64,000 bases of DNA from a virus: positions 1 to 64,000 of the IMG/VR virus record IMGVR_UViG_3300031772_000013. One strand, 5' to 3'. Shown one piece after another: positions 46,107-54,426 of this stretch. Positions within the stretch are counted from its first letter, which is position 1, and every line of letters begins with the position of its first letter. The position numbers were made by a program, and so were the translations under genes. The notes beneath the pieces are model-generated. The model was not told the DNA's origin. It did no database searches and worked only from the letters and a program-made list of their open reading frames with translations.

Positions 46107-47670
46107 GTCTCCTGACGAGTACATAGCGCTTCCGCTCGATCCGGACAATCTCATCGATAGTACGTTGGACTATCTGATTCGCGACGGTCACGGTCACGTT
46201 TACGTGACGATCGAAGAAATTAGAGACCCGGAGCGCGGTCCCGATATACTGCTCGGGCTAGCCAATCGAGTGCTTGAAGCGTTCGGCGATCTTGCGGGTT
46301 GTGTGCAAGCGCATGTTCAGGACAATGGGTGGAAAGGCACTGCTATAGAGATCGCAAAAGGCGGAGGTGGCGGATCGGTGTGGGCCAATCTTGCGGTAGA
46401 ACTCAGTTGGCGTTCTCATGCATACGCTGACCCCTCCCGGCTGGCCTCAGAAGCGCTCAAACACTGCATCGAGACCGTCGTCGCTCGTAAACCTTCTAGC
46501 GCAGAAGAAGCTGCGGCCATCGGTGCGGCTGCTTTCAAAGAGAGACCGGGCGCGCGCAGGTTAGCTCAACTGTACCTCGCTAAATTCAACGCGCAAAGAT
46601 TGGCGGGGATCGATGATGTGGCCGCTTTCTTCGGTGATGAGGCCGCCAGGCGCGCACGTGAAGGAAGTGCGCCGGCTCGCCTTGCTCGCCTTGCTCGAAT
46701 AGCGGCCGTCATACGACAGTGTATTACGCCTCCAGCCACTAGCGCGCAAAACGTGGAGGTGCTGACGATGTCTTTCGCCGTCTGCCTTGCCGCTCTTCAA
46801 GAGGATGTCTGGCTGCACGAAGGTGACCCTATCCCCAAAGAGATACTAGATCCGGTGATCGCCCCCTTCATGCGTCGCTTCGAGGTTGCAGGTAGGAACA
46901 TTTTCGATCGCGTGCACGTGTCGGTAATTTTGGGTGGCTTCGTAGAGGACAATGGCTACGTCTCTCTCGAATGCAACCCCGAGTCTGCGACGGCGTCGCA
47001 GCGAGCGGCAGTCCTCAATGACAGCTTCATCGGGAGATGGAGAGCCTCCGCCTTCGCGCGCTTGGAAGTGTCGCACAAGCTAGCCGCAGCGTTGTGCTTA
47101 ACAGACATCACCGACTCCGACGAGATCAGAGCCCCCTGGTCGGCGTGGTCGCTACTGATTCCAAACGGGCTCTTCGGCGAGAACGGGGTCGCACGAGTGT
47201 GGTGTATAGACAAGACACCTATTGTACTGGCGTTTCCGTCAGGTCTCTTGCTTCAGTGGTCTGTCGAGAACGCTGGCGGCCAAGCACAAATAGATATGAT
47301 ACGTGCTTTGATCTTGGGGTCGTGTGCGGCTCTTAGTGATCCAGATCGCCTCAAACAATCTGGCCGCTGGGGGAATACGTCTTCTGCGCAACCGAAGCAG
47401 CGTCGACACGGGCCGCCCCCGGAGGGGGCTCGCTATGTTCTCGCTCAACCAGTCTCGATAGATTTGCGTGAGGCTGTGCTCGATTCGATCGGTGGCAAAC
47501 ATCGATCCGGTGCAAGCCCGAAGGTCCAGTTTCTCGTTCGCGGCCACTGGCGCAATCAAGCGCACGGTCCCGGTCGCACTTTGCGGGTGTTCAGGTGGAT
47601 TGAACCGTTCTGGAAAGGACCACCGGAAACGCGCATTCTGTTGCGTTCACACAAGGTCAAAAAGAAGTGA
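46090..47670 (+). CDS. Large hypothetical protein with lower GC
   Basis: This is a 526-residue protein. The GC content and codon choice (frequent AGA, ATA, CTA, TTG, TTA) differ visibly from its neighbours, which suggests recent acquisition. A C-terminal segment (VQFLVRGHWRNQAHGPGRTL, then WIEPFWKGP) resembles the ends of uncharacterised phage and plasmid proteins. It overlaps the methylase gene by 17 bases. Confidence 0.65.
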   Translation: MLNDVESPDEYIALPLDPDNLIDSTLDYLIRDGHGHVYVTIEEIRDPERGPDILLGLANRVLEAFGDLAGCVQAHVQDNGWKGTAIEIAKGGGGGSVWANLAVELSWRSHAYADPSRLASEALKHCIETVVARKPSSAEEAAAIGAAAFKERPGARRLAQLYLAKFNAQRLAGIDDVAAFFGDEAARRAREGSAPARLARLARIAAVIRQCITPPATSAQNVEVLTMSFAVCLAALQEDVWLHEGDPIPKEILDPVIAPFMRRFEVAGRNIFDRVHVSVILGGFVEDNGYVSLECNPESATASQRAAVLNDSFIGRWRASAFARLEVSHKLAAALCLTDITDSDEIRAPWSAWSLLIPNGLFGENGVARVWCIDKTPIVLAFPSGLLLQWSVENAGGQAQIDMIRALILGSCAALSDPDRLKQSGRWGNTSSAQPKQRRHGPPPEGARYVLAQPVSIDLREAVLDSIGGKHRSGASPKVQFLVRGHWRNQAHGPGRTLRVFRWIEPFWKGPPETRILLRSHKVKKK

Positions 47671-47750
47671 TGAGCATCGAGGCCGATCTGCTAAAAATCT
47701 TCGTCGCCGCGAAGGTGAGTGTCGGATTCCCACTGTCTGCGGCGACGTGA
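47670..47750 (+). CDS. 26-residue small ORF
   Basis: It starts at ATG 47670, overlapping the upstream stop (TGATG), and encodes MSIEADLLKIFVAAKVSVGF plus six residues. The next gene begins 11 bases later with AGGGA. The overlap pattern supports translation. The function is unknown. Confidence 0.35.
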   Translation: MSIEADLLKIFVAAKVSVGFPLSAAT

Positions 47751-47761
47751 GGGAAATAGCC

Positions 47762-47968
47762 ATGGGCATCCGCGAAGAACAAACCGGCAACGTAGTCTCC
47801 GGCCCCGCCGTCATCGGCGAGCCGTGGTGGCTCATCAGCAAGCCAGACGGGACGGCGTTCTGTTGCCACCGAGCCCCGAGCTGGTTCAAGGCGCGCGACA
47901 TCGGACGAGGACTGACTGAGCAAGAGGTTTCGGCGGAGTTGATCTTTCAGGGAGTGACAAAACAATGA
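47762..47968 (+). CDS. Hypothetical small protein
   Basis: This is 68 residues from ATG 47762 with AGGGA upstream. WWLISKPDGTAFCCHRAPSW and LTEQEVSAELIFQGV are visible. It overlaps the thyX gene (ATGA). No family was recognised. Confidence 0.6.
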   Translation: MGIREEQTGNVVSGPAVIGEPWWLISKPDGTAFCCHRAPSWFKARDIGRGLTEQEVSAELIFQGVTKQ

Positions 47969-48948
47969 GCTACGACGCAAAGATTCTCGCAGATTCGATC
48001 TCGCCAGCGGGGCACCGAGTGACCACGATGCAGGTCACGTTCCCCAGGCTGATTTTGGCGGAGTTCAATACGCACCGCGTACTCTCGCGCAACAGCGCGT
48101 CGAGTCGCGCGATCCCGGTCGAACGGCGCATCGAGCAGATCAGGGAGAACCCGTTCGTGCCGGAGGCGTTCGGCAAGAACCAGAGAGGGATGCAGGCGAG
48201 CGAGGCGCTCGACGATGAGGCGAATCTGCTCGCTAGGACTCACTGGCTCAATGCTGCGGAGGACGCGCGTGAGCACGCCGGGTACCTAGCAGCCATCGGC
48301 GTGCACAAGCAGCACGCGAACCGCGTCATCGAAACCTACGCCTGGCACACCGTCATCGTGACCTCGACTGAGTGGGCCAACTGGGACGCGCTCCGCGTCA
48401 GCAAGATGGCGCAGCCGGAGATGTTCAAGATCGCCAGCATGATGCGCGAGGTGCGGCAGGCGAGCAAGCCCCTCGCGGTGAACTACGGTGACTGGCACCT
48501 GCCGCTCGTGCGGGGAGTGCTCGGGGCCGTCAACGCAGAGGAGCAGGCTTTGCGTGCCAGCACCGTCACGGCGTTGATGGGATACAGCCCCAGATCGGGC
48601 GTAAACGCAGAGGAGCAGGCTTTGCGTGCCAGCGGCTTCGATCCAGTCAAGGTCTGTGTCGGCCGCTGCGCGTCGGTGAGCTACGAGCGCCACGACGCGA
48701 CGACGCCCGAGAAGGCGAGTGCGATCTGCGACAAGCTCCGCGCCGACGGGCACATGTCACCGTTTGAGCACGCGCTCCGGCCCATGACGAACCACGAACT
48801 GAAGCTCTTCATGCAGGAAGACCTTCAGTGGAGCGGGCGCGAATGGGTGCTCGGGTCACAGCAGATTCGACACTTTCTCGGCAACGTCGAGGGGTGGGTC
48901 CAATTTCGGAAGCTCCTGCCCGGCGAAGCCGTGTACTGCGGGGAATGA
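47965..48948 (+). CDS. thyX: Flavin-dependent thymidylate synthase
   Basis: This 327-residue enzyme makes dTMP from dUMP using FAD and folate. FNTHRVLSRNSASSRAIP (about 33-50) is the ThyX signature (H-R-x2-S-R-N-x2-S-x-R), and HKQHANRVIETYAWH and CVGRCASVSYERH are further conserved blocks. An extra 24-residue segment, flanked by a repeated NAEEQALRAS, interrupts the region before CVGRCASVSY. It probably supports phage DNA synthesis. Confidence 0.85.
   Translation: MSYDAKILADSISPAGHRVTTMQVTFPRLILAEFNTHRVLSRNSASSRAIPVERRIEQIRENPFVPEAFGKNQRGMQASEALDDEANLLARTHWLNAAEDAREHAGYLAAIGVHKQHANRVIETYAWHTVIVTSTEWANWDALRVSKMAQPEMFKIASMMREVRQASKPLAVNYGDWHLPLVRGVLGAVNAEEQALRASTVTALMGYSPRSGVNAEEQALRASGFDPVKVCVGRCASVSYERHDATTPEKASAICDKLRADGHMSPFEHALRPMTNHELKLFMQEDLQWSGREWVLGSQQIRHFLGNVEGWVQFRKLLPGEAVYCGE
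48532..48633 (+). repeat. In-frame direct repeat within thyX
   Basis: Identical 30-base copies at 48532-48561 and 48604-48633 encode NAEEQALRAS twice, 72 bases (24 codons) apart. The spacer encodes TVTALMGYSPRSGV. It is an in-frame insertion or partial duplication. Confidence 0.9.
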
Positions 48949-49424
48949 CGATGATCATCCGCCTCCTCCACGCCCTCTCAAGCCTCCTGCGCCGCCGCGA
49001 CATCATGCGCGAGGACGGGCAGCTCTACCTCTCCAGGTTCCGGATTTACGGCTGGATGCCGGGCGACACCAAGAGCTATCCGTTCTCGATCTACCTGCAC
49101 CACTTCCACACGCCCGACTACGATCCGGCGCCGCACAACCACCCGTGGGAATGGGCGCGCTCGCTCATTCTCACCGGAGGGTACGTCGAGCGCAGGCTCG
49201 AACCGCTCACCGGCCTCGACGCCTCTTTCGAGGTGCACCCGCTGACCGTCAATCGGATCTCGGATGACACGTTCCACGTCGTGGAGGAGCTTCTCGGCAC
49301 CGAAACATGGACGCTGTTCATCGTCGGGAAGAAGACGAGCACCTGGGGCTTCTGGGTCCCAGGGCGGGGCTACGTGGCCTGGCGCGATCGATTGCGCGAG
49401 CGCGGGCTCACGCCGGAGTATTGA
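48945..49424 (+). CDS. Cupin-like phage protein
   Basis: This is 159 residues from ATG 48945 (ATGA overlap with thyX). HNHPWEWARSLILTGGYVER provides a cupin-type metal site, followed by DDTFHVVEELL and WTLFIVGKKTSTWGFWVPG. Such cupin proteins are common in phages near nucleotide genes. The substrate is unknown. Confidence 0.65.
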   Translation: MTMIIRLLHALSSLLRRRDIMREDGQLYLSRFRIYGWMPGDTKSYPFSIYLHHFHTPDYDPAPHNHPWEWARSLILTGGYVERRLEPLTGLDASFEVHPLTVNRISDDTFHVVEELLGTETWTLFIVGKKTSTWGFWVPGRGYVAWRDRLRERGLTPEY

Positions 49425-49658
49425 ATGGAACCCAAAGAAGTGACTGAGGCCAGAGCCGTCATCCGAGACTGGGAAGAGCTCGGCGTCTGCCCGAGCGTGC
49501 AACAAACAAGGGTGTCGTGCACCTGGACCTGCTTTACGTGCGGGCGTTCGCGCCCTGCGACCGTCGGCTCGACCAGCGACAGCGACTACGGGCAGAGCCG
49601 TGTGATGGGGGATGCGCCGAACGGCGTGCAATGCGCGATGAAGAAAGAGAAAACGTGA
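49425..49658 (+). CDS. Small zinc-finger protein
   Basis: This is 77 residues. VSCTWTCFTCGRS contains closely spaced Cys residues, and CAMKKEKT ends the protein. It starts immediately after the cupin gene stop and overlaps the methylase start (GTGA). It may bind zinc. Confidence 0.6.
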   Translation: MEPKEVTEARAVIRDWEELGVCPSVQQTRVSCTWTCFTCGRSRPATVGSTSDSDYGQSRVMGDAPNGVQCAMKKEKT

Positions 49659-50944
49659 GTGAAGCCTTCTACAACGAGAACGAACCGTACGCGGCCCAGT
49701 GGCTCGAAAACCTTGAGCGCGAAGGGCACATCGCCCCGGGCAAAGTCGACGCGCGGAGCATCGTCGACATCAAGCCGAAAGACCTCGAAGGCTTCCAGCA
49801 AGCGCACTTCTTCGCCGGCCTTGGCGGCTGGTCCCACGCGCTCCGGCTCGCGGGGTGGCCAGACGACGAAGAAGTCTGGACAGGGTCGTGCCCTTGTCAA
49901 CCCTTCTCGACGGCAGGGCGTCGCAAAGGCTTTGCCGACGAGCGCCATCTCTGGCCGGAGTGGTTCCGACTCATCCGCAAGTGCCGTCCTAGGGTTGTCT
50001 TTGGCGAGCAAATTGCGGGAACTGACGGCCTCCGGTGGCTCGACCTTGTTTTCGCTGACATGGAAGGTGCGGGTTACGCCTGCTGGGCGACGGATACCTG
50101 CGCTGCGGGGGTCGGGGCGCCGCATCTCCGACAGCGGTTGTACTTCGTGGCCTACGCCAGTAGCGAGCGACTCCGGCGGCCCGACGTGCCACAACCGCAC
50201 CTGGAGCAAGACTCAATGCAATCTGCACAACGTGGTCCTGGGCCGGGGCAAACAGATGGACGGGCGCGTGTTCGAGACGTCGTCAGCGGCTCTTTCGGGC
50301 TGGCCGACTCCGGTGAGCAACGACGCAACCGGATCGACTCACCAGTACAGCCGGGGGGATCACACCAAGCCGATCCTGAAGCTGACGGGCACAGCACGGC
50401 TCGCGAGTTGGGCAACGCCCGCAGCCAAGGAGGCGGGGGGCACGCCGGAGCAGTTCCTCGAACGGAAGCGAAAAGCAAACGCGAAGGGCGCATCGCTCGG
50501 GGTGTCGCTCACGAGCCTGAGTCTGCAAGCGACGCTCTCGAGTTGGGCGACGCCAGCGGCGCGCGATCACCGGTCGGACCGGGGCCAGAAGAGCGATTCG
50601 GAGCAGTACGGTACGAAGGGCCGTCCCCTGCCGAGACAGGCGCTACTCGTGGATTCTGGCGCGACGCCGAGTGGTGGGTCTGCCGCGACGGGAAAGCTCG
50701 CCCAACTGAATCCTCGGCACAGTGGATGGCTGATGGGTTATCCGCGCGCCTGGGACGAGTGCGCTCCGATGCCGACGCTGCGTTCGCGCAAAGGCTAGCC
50801 GACGCGGGATCGTTTCCACTTGCTCTCGACGCGCCTGCCCGGGTCGGCCGCCTCAAAGCCTACGGTAACGCCATCGTCCCGCAGCAAGCCGCCCTCTTCA
50901 TCCGGGCGGTAATGCCGCTGATCGGGCTGAAACCTGCGGGCTAG
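49655..50944 (+). CDS. dcm: DNA cytosine-5 methyltransferase
   Basis: This is 429 residues from GTG 49655. AHFFAGLGGWSHALRLAG is the SAM motif, GSCPCQPFS (about 77-85) carries the catalytic Cys, and VVFGEQIA replaces the usual ENV. HLRQRLYFVA and the C-terminal YGNAIVPQQAALF complete the enzyme. The variable region (about 170-390) is rich in ADS/GNA/GDA units. The same DNA is open and conserved-looking in the +1 frame (next entry). Confidence 0.82.
   Translation: MSEAFYNENEPYAAQWLENLEREGHIAPGKVDARSIVDIKPKDLEGFQQAHFFAGLGGWSHALRLAGWPDDEEVWTGSCPCQPFSTAGRRKGFADERHLWPEWFRLIRKCRPRVVFGEQIAGTDGLRWLDLVFADMEGAGYACWATDTCAAGVGAPHLRQRLYFVAYASSERLRRPDVPQPHLEQDSMQSAQRGPGPGQTDGRARVRDVVSGSFGLADSGEQRRNRIDSPVQPGGSHQADPEADGHSTARELGNARSQGGGGHAGAVPRTEAKSKREGRIARGVAHEPESASDALELGDASGARSPVGPGPEERFGAVRYEGPSPAETGATRGFWRDAEWWVCRDGKARPTESSAQWMADGLSARLGRVRSDADAAFAQRLADAGSFPLALDAPARVGRLKAYGNAIVPQQAALFIRAVMPLIGLKPAG
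49659..50798 (+). CDS. Overlapping +1-frame ORF within the cytosine methylase gene
   Basis: This is an open frame of 379 codons. Its part from about 50035 reads STLFSLTWKVRVTPAGRRIP, then SWPTPVASD, GWPTPVSND, SWATPAAKE and SWATPAARD, and ends LNPRHSGWLMGYPRAWDEC. This WPTP...LNP...WLMGYP pattern is familiar from C-terminal parts of phage cytosine methylase entries. It may be an alternative C-terminus reached by frameshifting, or an overlapping gene. The first 120 codons look like a shadow. Confidence 0.4.
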   Translation: MKPSTTRTNRTRPSGSKTLSAKGTSPRAKSTRGASSTSSRKTSKASSKRTSSPALAAGPTRSGSRGGQTTKKSGQGRALVNPSRRQGVAKALPTSAISGRSGSDSSASAVLGLSLASKLRELTASGGSTLFSLTWKVRVTPAGRRIPALRGSGRRISDSGCTSWPTPVASDSGGPTCHNRTWSKTQCNLHNVVLGRGKQMDGRVFETSSAALSGWPTPVSNDATGSTHQYSRGDHTKPILKLTGTARLASWATPAAKEAGGTPEQFLERKRKANAKGASLGVSLTSLSLQATLSSWATPAARDHRSDRGQKSDSEQYGTKGRPLPRQALLVDSGATPSGGSAATGKLAQLNPRHSGWLMGYPRAWDECAPMPTLRSRKG

Positions 50945-50982
50945 CGCACGGGGCCGCTTCGGGGGTACCCTTTGGGGCCGGC

Positions 50983-52701
50983 ATGAAGAAGAGCCTACCG
51001 ATCAAGCGTGCCGTTTTCTGGCTCGACGGCGGCGCGCGCGTGCCCGGGTGGTCGACCGGCAAGACGTGGAACGGTTGGGGCGTGCCGCTGTTCGATGAGA
51101 GCCAGATCGAAGCGGCGAGAGCCGCGCTCCGAGCCGCTGGCATAGAGAGCGAGTTGCACAGCGGCGACATCTTGGAGCTCTGGCCCGTCGAGGAGCCCGA
51201 TCTGATCACTGAGCACCAGGCGATTCGACTCAAGGGGAAAACCTACTACTGGCAACTCGACGGCCTCACCTGGAACGAAGAGAGCTCGGGCGGGCGCCGC
51301 GCCGATGAGGCTAGCGCAGACGTCTGGGGCCACGCTCCATTGCCTGAGTCGATGTTAAGGGATGTGGCGCGCGATCTTCGTCGCTTGAACAATATGACGT
51401 CCTCGGCGGCGTTTCGTGAAGGCACTAAACTTCGCGTCTATCTTCAGCTCGCGGACGACGGGACTTGGGGGATCGGAGACCGCGAACCCACGTCCGGCCG
51501 ATGGGGCTCGGCGGCCATACCTGGAAACAACCGCCGATTCAACGCCACCGCCGTTGCGCGCGATCTTCTCGCGCAGGTCGAACGAGATAGCCATGCCGAG
51601 GAGAGACACATGCGCGAAGACAACAAGAAAGGCCCTTTTTTCGTGACGCTCTCGGCAGCGCCGAATCGTGACTTCGGACCAGGGAGCCACGAGGCGTCAG
51701 TCAGAATCCCTCCTCGGAAGCAGAAAGTGGTGAGCCTCGCCTACGCTTCGAAGGTCGTGCAGCGCTTCATCGCAGAACATGATCTAGGCAGCGGCAACTG
51801 GACAGGCGGACTCATCACTGATGCTTCGGGGAAGGCGATCGGCCGTGTCGCCTACAACGGGCGCATCTTCGATCTCGATGACAAGATCATGTGGGACAAC
51901 CAGACCTCTCCGGGCGTGCGCGAAGACCGGTTCGAGATCCCGGGCTGGATCGCCGCAGTGGGGTGGAGTGGAGTCGAGTGGGTTGTGTACGGTATCGGAG
52001 AAGACGAAGACGAAGCTGCTGCCGACGCCAGAAATTGGACGGAGACGCCGTGGCTTACGTTCTTGCCGATTTCCAAAGATCAGATCGCGGCCATGGGTGA
52101 CCACAAAGAGGAGAACCGATGCGCCGCAATCGGTCTCGATGTCGGCAACGCCAGCCGTACGGCTCCGCGACATTTGCGCGCCGAAGAACATCGCGTGCGC
52201 GAAAGCCGGTTCGAGATCCCCGGCTGGAGCGTCGGGTACCACTCCGAGATCAGCGCTCACGCCGCAGTTCGAACGGGCAGGGGGCGCGACTGGCTCTTTG
52301 TCATGACGACGCCCGAGGACCGAGAGCCGCGGAGCCTCGACGAAGAGGTGACGGTCGGGCTCTACTTCTTCGACGGAGACGACTGGGAGCAGATCGCGTA
52401 CGTCGACTTCCCCGACGTCCGTTCGGTGATCAAACTGGGCGACGCAGAACTCCACCTCGTCATCGAGCACGGACTGTCGCTGGATCAATCCCGCGAGCTA
52501 CTCGTCCAGGAGTTCGACGACTGGGACGGCGAAGACACGCTCACGTCGTGGATGCAGACGATCCTCAAGGATGCTGGCGTAGAGCCGGAGGAGGCGGGCG
52601 CAGATGCCGCCACGCACGAGGCTACCGAGCAAATCTACAACGCCTCTCCAGCGCAGATCCTCGAGTACATGGACGAGCGATCGAAAGCCCTCAACGAGTG
52701 A
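50983..52701 (+). CDS. Multi-module phage protein
   Basis: This is a 572-residue protein. Its modules are an N-terminal domain; a helical segment; a domain with VVQRFIAEHDLGSGNWTGG and GKAIGRVAYNGRI common in tailed-phage proteins; and two blocks starting VREDRFEIPGW (about 312) and VRESRFEIPGW (about 406). The junctions carry ADEAS, MREDN, VREDR and VRESR, close to the linker motif of the 7830-15942 proteins. ATG 51610, with GAGGAGA upstream, could start a shorter form. No enzyme was recognised. Confidence 0.65.
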   Translation: MKKSLPIKRAVFWLDGGARVPGWSTGKTWNGWGVPLFDESQIEAARAALRAAGIESELHSGDILELWPVEEPDLITEHQAIRLKGKTYYWQLDGLTWNEESSGGRRADEASADVWGHAPLPESMLRDVARDLRRLNNMTSSAAFREGTKLRVYLQLADDGTWGIGDREPTSGRWGSAAIPGNNRRFNATAVARDLLAQVERDSHAEERHMREDNKKGPFFVTLSAAPNRDFGPGSHEASVRIPPRKQKVVSLAYASKVVQRFIAEHDLGSGNWTGGLITDASGKAIGRVAYNGRIFDLDDKIMWDNQTSPGVREDRFEIPGWIAAVGWSGVEWVVYGIGEDEDEAAADARNWTETPWLTFLPISKDQIAAMGDHKEENRCAAIGLDVGNASRTAPRHLRAEEHRVRESRFEIPGWSVGYHSEISAHAAVRTGRGRDWLFVMTTPEDREPRSLDEEVTVGLYFFDGDDWEQIAYVDFPDVRSVIKLGDAELHLVIEHGLSLDQSRELLVQEFDDWDGEDTLTSWMQTILKDAGVEPEEAGADAATHEATEQIYNASPAQILEYMDERSKALNE

Positions 52702-53006
52702 GCAACCCGCGCTACCTGAGCCTCTGGCTCATCGACCAGTACGTGTCCGCAGCCAGGAAGCTCGGCGTGTCGGTCGTGGCGCGAAGCTCTCGCGGCTTCA
52801 TGGCCGCGTACCGCCGAGCCGGCGGAGATCCGGACCGGCTGTCGGACGACTGGGCGAGTAAGCGCGACGCCTTCGTGGCGAGGCACATGGCGCAGGTGAA
52901 GGCGCGCGGCGAGCCGCTCTGGAAGGACGGCGTGCCAACGCGCAGACACCTGGCGCTGATCATGTGGGCGTACTCGCCGAGCCCGGCGCGTCTTGCTAAA
53001 CTGTAA
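52698..53006 (+). CDS. DUF6321-like phage protein
   Basis: This is 102 residues from GTG 52698 (GTGA overlap). The sequence SNPRYLSLWLIDQYVSAARK, RSSRGFMAAYRRAGGDPDRL, and RRHLALIMWAYSPSPARLAK follows a pattern common in phage hypothetical proteins (DUF6321-like). The function is unknown. Confidence 0.65.
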   Translation: MSNPRYLSLWLIDQYVSAARKLGVSVVARSSRGFMAAYRRAGGDPDRLSDDWASKRDAFVARHMAQVKARGEPLWKDGVPTRRHLALIMWAYSPSPARLAKL

Positions 53007-53011
53007 TTGAC

Positions 53012-54091
53012 ATGCGCCTCCGTGATCATGCGCTCCGTGACCCACCGGTTCACACGACGCCAGATGAAGTGATCCGGACGGACGTCTACGTGCCACAGGT
53101 GGGTGACCGCCACGAGATCACGGCGCCCTCGATGCACCCATTCGATGCTGTCGTTACCGGCGTGAACGGATCGAAGGCCGCAGTTGCTCGCGCCGATCCC
53201 GGTGGAGAGCCGAGCGCCTACGGCGTGACAATGCCAGCGGCGTCGGTAGCTCACTTCGTCAATGATCTACGTGGGCACGTCTACAGCCAGTACGCTTCCG
53301 GCGATCCGGTCATCGACGCTGTCACACAAGGTGACGCCGAATTTCTCGGCAAGGGCGACGACGGGCTCGTCTTCCGCGTCGACACCTCAGAAGGCGAGGT
53401 CGCCGTGAAGGTGTCGACAACCGTACCATTCCAGCCGTTCAACCCGAATCACCTGACTCCGCGCGAAGCCGCCAACAGGCTCTCGGAGCAGCAGGCCGCA
53501 AGTGAGTCGATGCTAGCCGACGGGGTCCCGGGTATCCTTCCCTCGACTTTCGTCATGCACAGTGACAAAGGCTTCATGGTCAAGCCGTACGTCGAGATCC
53601 CAGATCACCTGACGCGCGCTCAGCTCGACGAGGCAGCAGCCTCGGTCGAGGCCGCACACAGAGCTGGCTGGGCGTTTCACGATTCTCTACAGGTTGGTCT
53701 ATGGGATGGCCACGTCTATCATTTCGATACCGGCAAGGTTGAGCACGTCGGCGTCGGCAAACGCACCGACCCCGACGATTGGCACTCCGATGCGCATAGC
53801 GATGTGCAGAGTCTTAAGCGTCTGTTCTCTGACAACGGCGAGCGCTACTTGACCAAAGCCGAGCAGCAAAACCCGATCAAGGAGTTCGAGGAGTTGTATG
53901 GCTTGGATGTTCGGAGGCTGGATCTCGAACAACGCAAGAAGTACCGAGGGCTCGTTCTGCGACTTGCTCACAAGATCAAGCTGTTCCTGATAAACCATCC
54001 CGGCGAGGACCATGGCCTGTGGTCAGAAATACCCGAGTACGCCCGCGATGAGGCTCGTGATATGATGAACCGACTCAAGGATCCAACATGA
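53012..54091 (+). CDS. Protein-kinase-like protein
   Basis: This is a 359-residue protein. EFLGKGDDGLVFRVDTSEGE followed by VAVKV is a Gly-rich loop plus catalytic-Lys strand (about 110-132). AHRAGWAFHDSLQVGLWDGH and VYHFDTGKVEHVG would give the catalytic loop and DFG-like Asp. The C-terminal part is helical. It may phosphorylate host proteins. It is one of three kinase-like proteins in this section. Confidence 0.6.
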   Translation: MRLRDHALRDPPVHTTPDEVIRTDVYVPQVGDRHEITAPSMHPFDAVVTGVNGSKAAVARADPGGEPSAYGVTMPAASVAHFVNDLRGHVYSQYASGDPVIDAVTQGDAEFLGKGDDGLVFRVDTSEGEVAVKVSTTVPFQPFNPNHLTPREAANRLSEQQAASESMLADGVPGILPSTFVMHSDKGFMVKPYVEIPDHLTRAQLDEAAASVEAAHRAGWAFHDSLQVGLWDGHVYHFDTGKVEHVGVGKRTDPDDWHSDAHSDVQSLKRLFSDNGERYLTKAEQQNPIKEFEELYGLDVRRLDLEQRKKYRGLVLRLAHKIKLFLINHPGEDHGLWSEIPEYARDEARDMMNRLKDPT

Positions 54092-54375
54092 AGCCTCTCA
54101 CAATCCCAACTGTTCACCTGGGCGGCACCTCGGCTCAGAACCTCATTGATCCGCTTCTGACCGCCACGAAAGCCTTGCGGGCTGCCATGCGTGCCCTCGA
54201 TGCGACGGAGCCCAATTCTCGCGACTACTACCTGCAAGGAGCAGACGCTTTTCAGCAAGCCGTGCGCGAACAAGATGCGCGGGGACGCAAGCTTCGCGAG
54301 GTCTCCGATGAGCTATACGAGATCGTAGAAGCGGTGCAGGAGCAGGCCGACGCGCGGGTGCGGCAGAGGCGTTAG
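54088..54375 (+). CDS. Hypothetical helical phage protein
   Basis: This is 95 residues overlapping the kinase-like gene (ATGA). It is all-helical, charged and coiled-coil-like (FQQAVREQDARGRKLREVSD). It is followed, 51 bases on, by the tmRNA. No family was recognised. Confidence 0.6.
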   Translation: MKPLTIPTVHLGGTSAQNLIDPLLTATKALRAAMRALDATEPNSRDYYLQGADAFQQAVREQDARGRKLREVSDELYEIVEAVQEQADARVRQRR

Positions 54376-54426
54376 TTAGCCTTCTCCTTGCGCGCGGCCT
54401 GCGGGCGGGGCATCATCGAACTTCAC

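Noticed and set aside
52119-52700. ORF start at 52119 with a good ribosome site (AAGAGGAGAACCG ATG)
   Set aside because: The frame from this ATG is Arg-rich and not protein-like until it joins the real gene at 52698; the enclosing frame is better supported.
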